Positions 18,903-25,819 of a stretch of DNA of 64,000 nt are shown in pieces. The position numbers and the translations under genes are program-made. Within the stretch, counting starts at the first letter, position 1, and each line of letters begins with the position of its first letter. The stretch is from Flavobacterium ustbae. GTDB lineage: Bacteria > Bacteroidota > Bacteroidia > Flavobacteriales > Flavobacteriaceae. Location of the stretch: assembly GCF_003946915.1 (NCBI RefSeq), contig NZ_RPOC01000009.1, forward strand, positions 124,001-188,000. Reading direction: 5' to 3'. The notes below the pieces were generated by a model that was not told the DNA's origin, made no database searches, and saw only the letters and a list, made by a program, of their open reading frames with translations.

Positions 18903-19757
18903 ATGGCAAGAAAGACCACTTATCGTAAAACATATTCAAGAAAACCCGCTGGGAGATCTTTCTTGAGCAAAGTTTTTCGTTCAATTTTATTGATTTTTTT
19001 CGGACTTCTATTCATTGGGATCATTTATCATTATCGCAAAGGACTTGCCTATTATTTAGGTTTTAGAACAGAAAAAGTTCTAGAGGAAGATGAGGTTGAT
19101 AAGCATCTTTCTGATGTACGAAATATTCGGGTTCTTGAAAATCATAAAGGAAAAGTAATAGGAATTGACGTTTCTGAATTTCAAGGTAAAGTCGACTGGG
19201 AAGAAGTCGAAATCTTGGATGAAAAATACCCTGTTCAATTTGTTTTTATTCGTGCAACAGCGGGGAATGATCGTGTTGACAGACAATTTAAAAGAAACTG
19301 GGAAGGCGCAAAAGAAAATAAAATCATGCGTGGCGCTTACCACTATTATCGTCCAAACGAAAATTCGATCGAACAAGCCGATCTTTTTATCAAAACAGTA
19401 AAACTGCAAAAAGGAGATTTGCCTCCGGTTTTAGATATCGAAAAATTGCCTAAAAATCAGTCTTTAGATAGTCTTAAAGTGGGATTAAAACGCTGGTTAA
19501 ATAAAGTAGAAAAACATTATCAAGTTCGTCCGATTATTTATTCTGGAGAAAGATATTATTCGGATTTTTTGAAAGAAGAATTTAGCGATTATCTTTTCTG
19601 GATTGCCAATTATAATTTCTACAGAGAAAAAATTGAAGACGATTGGCTGTTTTGGCAGTTTACAGAAAAAGCTTCTTTACCAGGAATCGAACATCGCGTT
19701 GATGTTAATATTTATAACGGCGATTTAGAACAATTGCATTTTATAACTGTAGAGTAA
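18903..19757 (+). CDS. GH25-family muramidase, membrane anchored
   Basis: A 284-residue protein. A basic N-terminus (residues 1-24, many Arg and Lys) precedes one transmembrane helix (about 26-46), so it is anchored by its N-terminus with the enzyme outside the cytoplasm. The GH25 lysozyme domain spans about 80-280: VIGIDVSEFQGKVDW with the first catalytic Asp, FVFIRATAGND, GAYHYYRP, and LPPVLDIEK with the Asp-x-Glu pair. GH25 enzymes cut the glycan strand of peptidoglycan between MurNAc and GlcNAc. It is co-transcribed with pssA, which hints at a housekeeping envelope role rather than attack on other bacteria. Confidence 0.9.
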   Translation: MARKTTYRKTYSRKPAGRSFLSKVFRSILLIFFGLLFIGIIYHYRKGLAYYLGFRTEKVLEEDEVDKHLSDVRNIRVLENHKGKVIGIDVSEFQGKVDWEEVEILDEKYPVQFVFIRATAGNDRVDRQFKRNWEGAKENKIMRGAYHYYRPNENSIEQADLFIKTVKLQKGDLPPVLDIEKLPKNQSLDSLKVGLKRWLNKVEKHYQVRPIIYSGERYYSDFLKEEFSDYLFWIANYNFYREKIEDDWLFWQFTEKASLPGIEHRVDVNIYNGDLEQLHFITVE

Positions 19758-19760
19758 GGT

Positions 19761-19870
19761 CAGTGGTCAGTTTTTTAGTGATCAGTTTTATTGACTGTTT
19801 GAAAGTTGACAGCATTCAGTTTTTTAATTCTCAATTAGTTTTAAACTGAATACTAAAAAACTGACCACTG
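19761..19870. repeat. Inverted-repeat element, family A, copy 1
   Basis: A 110-base dyad with 26-base arms at 19761-19786 and 19845-19870, both reading CAGTGGTCAGTTTTTTAGTN and then NTCAGT inward, with two mismatches between arms. A partial third copy (CATTCAGTTTTTTAAT) lies inside at about 19812. It sits between convergent genes (muramidase and lptB) and could end transcription in both directions. A second copy is at 25127-25228, also between convergent genes. Confidence 0.9.
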
Positions 19871-19880
19871 CTCACTAAAA

Positions 19881-20621
19881 TTAGAACTCTAATTTCTTCT
19901 TACGAAGCTCGAAGTTTTGTCCAAGGTAAACGCGACGAACCATTTCGTCTTCTACCAATTCTTCTGGAATTCCTGCTTTAAGGATTCCTCCTTCGAACAT
20001 TAAGTAGGTTTTATCGGTAATCGCTAATGTTTCCTGAACGTTGTGATCGGTAATTAAGATTCCGATGTTTTTATTTTTTAACTGCGCCACAATTCTTTGA
20101 ATATCCTCAACCGCAACAGGGTCAACTCCCGCAAAAGGCTCATCCAATAAAATAAATTTTGGATCGGTTGCCAATGCGCGCGCAATCTCTGTACGACGGC
20201 GCTCACCTCCAGAAAGTAAATCGCCTCGGTTGGTACGAATATGCTCCAAACTGAATTCTTCAATTAAACTTTCCATTTTAGCGATTTGCTCTTCTTTAGA
20301 AAGTTTAGTCAATTGCAGAACGCTTAAAATATTGTCTTCGATGCTTAATTTTCTAAAAACAGAAGCTTCTTGGGCCAAATAACCAATTCCTTGCTGTGCA
20401 CGTTTGTACATTGGGTAATCGGTAATATTCAAATCGTCAAGATAAATGTTTCCTTGATTTGGTTTTACCAATCCTACAATCATGTAAAAAGACGTTGTTT
20501 TTCCAGCTCCATTTGGACCCAAAAGCCCTACGATTTCTCCTTGATTTACTTCAACAGAAATTCCTTTTACAACACTTCGTCCTTTGTATGTTTTTATTAA
20601 ATTATCGGCTCTTAGCTTCAT
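19881..20621 (-). CDS. lptB: LPS export ABC transporter ATP-binding protein
   Basis: This 246-residue ATPase powers LptB2FG, which extracts lipopolysaccharide from the inner membrane for transport to the cell surface. Seen: Walker A in LLGPNGAGKTTSFY, Q-loop region YLAQEASVFRKL (the LptB form), signature LSGGERRRTEIARAL, Walker B FILLDEPFAGVDP and H-loop LITDHNV. The size is exactly that of LptB. It is the last gene of a minus-strand group that begins with kdsD, so Kdo precursor synthesis and LPS export are genetically linked here. Ninety bases separate it from the CMD-family gene upstream. Confidence 0.95.
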   Translation of the reverse strand: MKLRADNLIKTYKGRSVVKGISVEVNQGEIVGLLGPNGAGKTTSFYMIVGLVKPNQGNIYLDDLNITDYPMYKRAQQGIGYLAQEASVFRKLSIEDNILSVLQLTKLSKEEQIAKMESLIEEFSLEHIRTNRGDLLSGGERRRTEIARALATDPKFILLDEPFAGVDPVAVEDIQRIVAQLKNKNIGILITDHNVQETLAITDKTYLMFEGGILKAGIPEELVEDEMVRRVYLGQNFELRKKKLEF

Positions 20622-20711
20622 TTTTTAAGTTTAATCGTTTAATCGATAAATCGTTTATTCGTTGCAAATTAACAAATAAACGATTCAACAGTTAAACGTA
20701 TTAACAATTAT

Positions 20712-21062
20712 TTATTTCCCGGCTTCTTCAAGAGCTTCCCAGAATTCGTAAGCTCTTCGTAAATGAGGAATTACAATTGTTCCGCCAACAAGAGTTGCGA
20801 TTCCCATTGCTTCCATCATTTCTTCTTTAGAAACACCTTCTTTATAACTCGTTTCTAAATGGTATTTTACACAGTCGTCACATCTTAAAACAGTCGAAGC
20901 AACAAGACCTAAAAGTTCTTTTGTCTTTACATCAAGAGCGCCTTCTGCATAAGCATTGGTGTCAAGATTAAAAATTCGCTTTACAATTTTATTATTGTCA
21001 GCAAGCAGTTTTTCGTTCATTTTAGAACGATAGTCGTTAAATTCTTGAACTATATCAGACAT
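20712..21062 (-). CDS. Carboxymuconolactone decarboxylase (AhpD-like) family protein
   Basis: A 116-residue single-domain helical protein of the CMD family. It has the redox motif C-x2-C-x3-H (RCDDCVKYHLE, about residue 60) and the following helix with EEMMEAMGIATLVGG. Proteins with this motif act as small thiol peroxidase or disulfide reductase-like enzymes; the substrate here is unknown. The start overlaps the tatC stop by eight bases, so it is translated from the kdsD-tatC-lptB transcript. It is distinct from the second CMD protein at 34500. Confidence 0.85.
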   Translation of the reverse strand: MSDIVQEFNDYRSKMNEKLLADNNKIVKRIFNLDTNAYAEGALDVKTKELLGLVASTVLRCDDCVKYHLETSYKEGVSKEEMMEAMGIATLVGGTIVIPHLRRAYEFWEALEEAGK

Positions 21063-21870
21063 TTTCTTTCAATTTATTTCTATAAACAATTTTCGAAATC
21101 AGAATACTTACCTCGTAGATAATAAGCATTGGTATAGCTACAATAGTCTGACTTACAACATCTGGTGGTGTTACGATTGCGGCAACAATTAGAATAATTA
21201 CAACAGCATATTTCCAATATTTTCTTAAAAATTCAGGAGTTACAAGTCCTAATTTGGTTAAGAAGTAGATAATAATTGGAAGCTCAAAGAACAATCCGCT
21301 TGCCAGAACGCTCGTTTTAACCATTCCCATATAAGACTCTATGGTAAACTGATTGACCACTACTTTACTCACAGAGAAAGTAGCGACAAAGTTTACAGAC
21401 ATTGGAATTACAACATAGTAGCCAAATATTACTCCTAAAAAGAAAAGCAATGAAGAAGAGAAAATAAAAAGCTTAGCATTTTTACGCTCTTTCTCATACA
21501 GCGCAGGACTTATAAATTTCCATACTTCATAAAGAATATAAGGGAAACTCGTGATAAATCCGACTAAAATACACATCCAAACAAAGATATTGACCTGACC
21601 TTCCATTTCTGTATTTTGAATTATAAAATTCAATTCTGTAATACAAATGCTGTCGGCAAATCCTAATTGATGAGATAGGTCGCAAAACCATACATAGGTA
21701 AAAAATGAAGGTTTTGTAGGTGCTAGTATTATTTCGTCAAATAAATAATCACTAAAAAAATAAGTCACAATTCCCATTATGATAACTGCAATTGTGCTTC
21801 TAACTAATAACCATCTAAGTTCTTCAAGATGATCCAAAAATGACATCTCGCCAAGATTTTTCTTTGCCAT
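21055..21870 (-). CDS. tatC: Sec-independent protein translocase TatC
   Basis: A 271-residue inner-membrane protein, the receptor subunit of the twin-arginine translocase for folded proteins. The N-terminus MSFLDHLEELRWLLVRS holds the conserved HLxELR block, with FVTSFPYILYEVWKFISPALYEKERK-type residues in the second loop, and six hydrophobic helices are seen. The ATG shares one base with the kdsD stop (TAATG) and the end overlaps the CMD start. No tatA or tatB gene is next to it, which is common in Bacteroidota. Confidence 0.95.
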   Translation of the reverse strand: MAKKNLGEMSFLDHLEELRWLLVRSTIAVIIMGIVTYFFSDYLFDEIILAPTKPSFFTYVWFCDLSHQLGFADSICITELNFIIQNTEMEGQVNIFVWMCILVGFITSFPYILYEVWKFISPALYEKERKNAKLFIFSSSLLFFLGVIFGYYVVIPMSVNFVATFSVSKVVVNQFTIESYMGMVKTSVLASGLFFELPIIIYFLTKLGLVTPEFLRKYWKYAVVIILIVAAIVTPPDVVSQTIVAIPMLIIYEVSILISKIVYRNKLKENV

Positions 21871-22835
21871 TATACGATTCCTTCTTTTAAAATGTCATGT
21901 AAATGTAAAACTCCTTTGTATTCTCCATTATCTGCAACGATAAGCTGTGTAATAGAGAAATCTTCTAAAATATTTAATGCGTCAACCGCCATAGTTTCTG
22001 AAGAAACTACTTTAGGATTTTTAGACATAATATCCCGCGCAGTTAAGTCTGCAATAGTATCTACGTCGTTTAGCATTCTTCGGATGTCTCCATCCGTAAT
22101 AATTCCGATAATTTTATTGTCTTCGATAACTGCCGTTACACCCAATCGTTTTTCGGAAATTTCGAAAATTGCTTTTTTAATTGATGTATCTGGCGTAACA
22201 CTTGGTTTTAAGGAATGCTCGATCATGTCTTTCACACGTAACAATAGTTTTTTGCCTAATGCGCCGCCTGGATGATATACGGCAAAATCCTCAGGTTTAA
22301 AATCGCGCATTTCCATTAAACAAACCGCAAGAGCGTCTCCCATAACAAGTTGTGCTGTAGTGCTGTTTGTTGGTGCTAGATTAATTGGGCAAGCTTCTAC
22401 AGTAACGGTAGTGTTTAAAATATAATCTGAACCTTTTGCTAAAAAAGAAGTTACATTTCCTGTAATCGCAATTAAAGTGTTTCCGAATCTTTTTAATAAA
22501 GGAACCAAAACTTTAATTTCAGGACTGTTTCCGCTTTTAGAAATACAGATAATGACATCATCATTTTGTATCATTCCTAAATCGCCATGGATTGCTTCTG
22601 CCGCATGCAAAAACATAGAAGGAGTTCCGGTTGAGTTAAAGGTTGCCACCATTTTTTGCGCAATGATCGCACTTTTTCCAATTCCAGTTACGATTAAACG
22701 GCCTTTAGTTTTGTATATGTGTTGGACAGCTTCGTAAAAATTTTCGTCCAAAAAATCAATTAGTTTTGTAATTGCTTCACTTTCAGAGAGTATTGTTTTC
22801 TTGGCAATCGCCAATATATTTTCTTTTGTGATCAA
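21870..22835 (-). CDS. kdsD: Arabinose-5-phosphate isomerase (KdsD/KpsF/GutQ family), TTG start
   Basis: A 321-residue enzyme converting ribulose-5-phosphate to arabinose-5-phosphate, the first step of Kdo synthesis for LPS. An N-terminal SIS domain (GKSAIIAQKM, SKSGNSPEI, about residues 40-170) is followed by two CBS domains (about 205-321). I choose TTG at 22835 because family similarity begins at ITKENILAIAKKT. The longer frame from ATG 22931 would run through this gene's own -7 box and past the divergent recQ start. Length then equals the usual 320 or so. The TAA stop overlaps the tatC ATG by one base. The family includes GutQ and KpsF forms; linkage to lptB supports KdsD. Confidence 0.88.
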   Translation of the reverse strand: MITKENILAIAKKTILSESEAITKLIDFLDENFYEAVQHIYKTKGRLIVTGIGKSAIIAQKMVATFNSTGTPSMFLHAAEAIHGDLGMIQNDDVIICISKSGNSPEIKVLVPLLKRFGNTLIAITGNVTSFLAKGSDYILNTTVTVEACPINLAPTNSTTAQLVMGDALAVCLMEMRDFKPEDFAVYHPGGALGKKLLLRVKDMIEHSLKPSVTPDTSIKKAIFEISEKRLGVTAVIEDNKIIGIITDGDIRRMLNDVDTIADLTARDIMSKNPKVVSSETMAVDALNILEDFSITQLIVADNGEYKGVLHLHDILKEGIV

Positions 22836-22852
22836 AACAGAATATTTAAAAT

Positions 22853-22882
22853 TTGTATGTATAAAAGAAAGTTGTATCTTTA
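22853..22882 (+). promoter_or_regulatory. recQ promoter, TTG-N19-TATCTTTA
   Basis: A -33 TTG at 22853-22855 (preceded by T, so TTTG) and a -7 box TATCTTTA at 22875-22882, separated by 19 bases, the spacing seen at both tRNA promoters in this window. The last base differs from the TAnnTTTG consensus. The recQ ATG is 39 bases downstream. Confidence 0.65.
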
Positions 22883-22889
22883 TGTGTTG

Positions 22890-22897
22890 CAAATTTA
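22890..22897 (-). promoter_or_regulatory. -7 box TAAATTTG for the kdsD-tatC-CMD-lptB operon
   Basis: Reading the minus strand, TAAATTTG is an exact -7 match, 54 bases before the TTG start of kdsD. It lies within the longer frame that starts at 22931, which supports the shorter kdsD. It is back to back with the recQ promoter, so the two transcripts diverge from a region of under 50 bases. Confidence 0.6.
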
Positions 22898-22921
22898 TAC
22901 AAAATACAGTTAATATAGAGA

Positions 22922-25117
22922 ATGAATTCAAATGAAATTGAAATACATAAAGAATTAAAGAAGTATTTCGGCTTTAGCCAATTTAAAGGCTTGCAGGAGC
23001 AAGTCATTACGAGTATTTTAGGTAAAACCAATACATTCGTAATTATGCCGACCGGTGGTGGAAAGTCTCTTTGTTACCAATTACCGGCTTTAATTCAAGA
23101 AGGAACAGCAATAGTTGTTTCTCCTTTAATTGCTTTGATGAAAAATCAGGTTGATGCAATTAGAAGCCTTTCGTCTGAAAATGGAATTGCACATGTATTA
23201 AATTCCTCTTTAACTAAAACGGAAATTGCTCAGGTTAAGAAAGATATCACTTCTGGATTGACCAAACTTTTGTATGTCGCCCCAGAATCATTAACAAAGG
23301 AAGAATATGTGGCTTTTTTACAAAGTGTTCCAATTTCTTTTGTAGCCATTGATGAAGCGCACTGTATCTCTGAATGGGGTCATGACTTTAGGCCAGAGTA
23401 CAGAAATCTGAGAAATATAATTAAGCAATTGGGTAAAGTGCCAATTATTGGTCTTACCGCGACAGCAACCCCAAAAGTTCAGGAAGACATCCTGAAAAAC
23501 CTTGATATGTCTGATGCCAATACTTTTAAAGCATCATTCAACAGGCCGAACTTATATTATGAAGTTCGCACAAAAACGAAAAATATTGAGTCGGATATTA
23601 TTCGATTTATCAAACAGCATAAAGGCAAATCTGGAATTATTTACTGCTTAAGCCGTAAAAAAGTAGAATCGATTGCCGAAGTTTTACAAGTAAATGGAAT
23701 TAGTGCTGTTCCGTATCATGCAGGTTTAGATGCTAAAACTCGTGCCAAACATCAAGATATGTTCTTGATGGAAGACGTAGATGTGGTGGTGGCAACAATC
23801 GCATTCGGAATGGGAATTGATAAACCAGACGTTCGTTTTGTAATTCACCACGATATTCCAAAATCACTAGAAAGCTATTATCAAGAAACAGGTCGTGCAG
23901 GACGTGACGGAGGAGAAGGGCATTGTTTGGCTTACTACTCTTATAAGGATGTAGAAAAGCTAGAGAAATTTATGTCTGGAAAACCAGTTGCCGAACAAGA
24001 AATTGGTTTTGCACTTTTACAGGAAGTTGTGGCTTACGCCGAAACTTCGATGTCGCGTAGAAAATTCTTGTTGCATTATTTTGGTGAAGAATTTGACAGC
24101 GAAAACGGAGAAGGTGCCGATATGGACGACAACGTTCGCAACCCGAAACATAAAGTGGAAGCGAAAGAGCAAGTGGTTAAACTGCTTGAAATTGTTCGCG
24201 ATACCAAACACATTTACAAATCAAAAGAAATTGTCTTTACTTTAATTGGGCGAATTAATGCTGTGATTAAAGCACATAAAACCGATACGCAGCCTTATTT
24301 TGGTTCTGGTTCAGACCACGACGAAAAATATTGGATGGCATTGTTAAGACAGGTTTTAGTAACTGGACTATTGTCAAAAGATATTGAGACATACGGTATT
24401 ATTAAAATTACTCAAGAAGGATTAGATTTTATCAAAAATCCAGTTTCGTTTATGATGTCTGAAGATCATGAATACACAGAAGCAGACGACGAAACAATTG
24501 TAACTGGTGGAAAATCTTCTGGAACTGCAGACGAAGTCTTGACAGGAATGCTTCGTGAACTTCGTAAAAAGGTGGCTAAAAAATTAGGAGTTCCGCCATT
24601 CGTAGTTTTTCAAGATCCGTCGATTGAAGATATGGCTTTAAAATATCCGATAACGATACAAGAATTATATAATATTCATGGTGTTGGTGAAGGAAAGGCT
24701 AAAAAATACGGAAGCGAATTTGTTGCGTTAATTAGCCGTTATGTAGAAGATAATGATATTATTCGTCCAGACGATTTAGTAGTAAAATCTACGGGAGTAA
24801 ATTCTGCCAACAAATTATATATCATTCAGAATATTGACAGAAAACTTTCGTTGAATGATATCGCCTCCGCCAAAGGACTAACGATGGATGCGCTGATCAA
24901 AGAAATGGAACAGATTGTGTATTCTGGTACAAAACTAAATATCAAATACTGGCTAGACGATATTTTAGATGACGATCAGCAGGAAGAAATTCACGATTAC
25001 TTCATGGAATCAGAATCGGATAAAATCGAAGATGCCCTTAAAGAATTTGATGGCGATTACGATATTGACGAATTGCGTTTAATGCGTATTAAGTTTATTA
25101 GCGAGGTCGCGAATTAA
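22922..25117 (+). CDS. recQ: ATP-dependent DNA helicase RecQ
   Basis: A 731-residue 3'-5' helicase for recombination and fork repair. Motifs in order: Walker A MPTGGGKSLCYQLPA (near residue 42), DEAH box IDEAHCISEWGHDFRPEY, LTATATPKV, IIYCLSRK, and ATIAFGMGIDKPDVRFVIH with ETGRAGRDG (motif VI). The RecQ C-terminal winged-helix region follows, then an HRDC domain at about 535-610. A further 120 residues at the end are acidic and typical of Bacteroidota RecQ. Of the usual RQC zinc cysteines I see none clearly, so the zinc site is probably absent. It diverges from kdsD and ends just before repeat family A, copy 2. Confidence 0.95.
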   Translation: MNSNEIEIHKELKKYFGFSQFKGLQEQVITSILGKTNTFVIMPTGGGKSLCYQLPALIQEGTAIVVSPLIALMKNQVDAIRSLSSENGIAHVLNSSLTKTEIAQVKKDITSGLTKLLYVAPESLTKEEYVAFLQSVPISFVAIDEAHCISEWGHDFRPEYRNLRNIIKQLGKVPIIGLTATATPKVQEDILKNLDMSDANTFKASFNRPNLYYEVRTKTKNIESDIIRFIKQHKGKSGIIYCLSRKKVESIAEVLQVNGISAVPYHAGLDAKTRAKHQDMFLMEDVDVVVATIAFGMGIDKPDVRFVIHHDIPKSLESYYQETGRAGRDGGEGHCLAYYSYKDVEKLEKFMSGKPVAEQEIGFALLQEVVAYAETSMSRRKFLLHYFGEEFDSENGEGADMDDNVRNPKHKVEAKEQVVKLLEIVRDTKHIYKSKEIVFTLIGRINAVIKAHKTDTQPYFGSGSDHDEKYWMALLRQVLVTGLLSKDIETYGIIKITQEGLDFIKNPVSFMMSEDHEYTEADDETIVTGGKSSGTADEVLTGMLRELRKKVAKKLGVPPFVVFQDPSIEDMALKYPITIQELYNIHGVGEGKAKKYGSEFVALISRYVEDNDIIRPDDLVVKSTGVNSANKLYIIQNIDRKLSLNDIASAKGLTMDALIKEMEQIVYSGTKLNIKYWLDDILDDDQQEEIHDYFMESESDKIEDALKEFDGDYDIDELRLMRIKFISEVAN

Positions 25118-25126
25118 TAAAGTATT

Positions 25127-25228
25127 CAGTGGTCAGTTTTTTAGTGTTCAGTATTCTCTGCAAACTAAAAAACTGACTATTTTATTTAGGAGTTTTACTG
25201 AACACTAAAAAACTGATTACTGACCACT
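25127..25228. repeat. Inverted-repeat element, family A, copy 2
   Basis: Left arm at 25127-25152 is CAGTGGTCAGTTTTTTAGTG plus TTCAGT. The right arm at 25197-25228 is its complement with a seven-base insertion. The centre contains another AAACTAAAAAACTGACT segment. The element lies between the convergent recQ and the small minus-strand gene, and the right arm overlaps the last codons and stop of that gene. Confidence 0.9.
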
Positions 25229-25459
25229 ATAAACTTCCCCTCGATGCGGTTTCAAAGCATCTCTTACTTGAATCATATTTTCATCGGTTACTACCATAAA
25301 TGCTGTTGCATGCATATCGTTTACAATATTAAAACCCGTAATATTTAAAGGAAGTTTTTCGATAACAATATATTCTTTCAAATGAATTTCGTGATGTTCG
25401 GCTGTTTTAGCAGAAGCCGGCCCGCGGAAATCCCAAATTAGTTTTATTTTTCTAGACAT
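25217..25459 (-). CDS. Small conserved-looking protein of unknown function, 80 residues
   Basis: I do not recognise this protein. It is 80 residues, soluble, with a mixed alpha/beta pattern: an opening strand KIKLIWDFRG, a histidine-rich AEHHEIHLKEY segment, an IEKLPLNITGFNIVND middle, and AFMVVTDENMIQVRDALKPHRG. Coding quality (third-base pattern, ordinary composition) supports a real gene. Both ends touch repeats. The final residues Ser-Gly-Gln and the TAA stop are encoded in the right arm of repeat A, and the ATG lies against the end of composite repeat B, which carries a -7 box (complement of 25492-25499) directed into the gene. Confidence 0.7.
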   Translation of the reverse strand: MSRKIKLIWDFRGPASAKTAEHHEIHLKEYIVIEKLPLNITGFNIVNDMHATAFMVVTDENMIQVRDALKPHRGEVYSGQ

Positions 25460-25469
25460 TTTTTTTTTT

Positions 25470-25682
25470 AAGGTGCTAAGGTTCTAAGTTGCAAAGGTAC
25501 AAAGACTATTTGAAAAAAGGTGCGGAGGTTCTATGTAGAGACGCACCGCAGTGCGTCTAACGTACTGTAAATATTCGTTGCGTTAATGTATTACGAATAA
25601 TCGTTGTGTAGACGCACTTCGGTGCGTCTCTACGATATGCTTTATGTAAAATAAATCTTTTTAATCCAAATAATCTGTGGCT
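25470..25682. repeat. Composite intergenic repeat, family B, copy 1
   Basis: About 210 bases in three parts. The first is a AAGGTNCTAAGGTTCTAAG-like stretch running into GGTACAAAGACTA. The second is two hairpins built on AGACGCAC/GTGCGTCT at 25538-25558 and 25610-25629, the latter with a TTCG tetraloop. The third is an end segment AAATCTTTTTAATCC followed by AAATAATCTGTGGC. The two hairpins also form a larger dyad (GTAGAGACGCACCG, 25535-25548, with its complement at 25620-25633). The same parts occur in the same relative order, inverted, at 30406-30609. The stretch 25460-25819 is otherwise non-coding. Confidence 0.9.
25492..25499 (-). promoter_or_regulatory. -7 box TACCTTTG inside repeat B
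   Basis: On the minus strand TACCTTTG matches TAnnTTTG, 33 bases before the ATG of the 80-residue gene. It belongs to the repeated GTACCTTTGCAACTT segment; the other repeat copy has TACCTCTG at the same place. No -33 element at 19 bases is evident. Confidence 0.4.
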
Positions 25683-25764
25683 AAAAAATAAATAATAAAG
25701 ATTTTAAAATGATAAAATCAAGGTGCAAATTTTAGACTGAATATAAAATCTCATTTCAAAATAG

Positions 25765-25772
25765 TACTTTTG
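25765..25772 (+). promoter_or_regulatory. -7 box TACTTTTG before the FAD-dependent oxidoreductase
   Basis: An exact TAnnTTTG match, 48 bases before the ATG at 25820 and downstream of repeat B. A -33 element is not clear. Confidence 0.5.
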
Positions 25773-25819
25773 CATGTTCTTTTCATAGAAAGAAAAGCTA
25801 ATAGAATAAAAAAACAAAA

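Noticed and set aside
19080..19409. Minus-strand frame of 109 residues within the muramidase gene
   Set aside because: It is opposite the catalytic domain of a well-supported GH25 gene and has no start context.
21892..22275. Plus-strand frame of 127 residues opposite kdsD
   Set aside because: It lies opposite the CBS domains of kdsD; a shadow.
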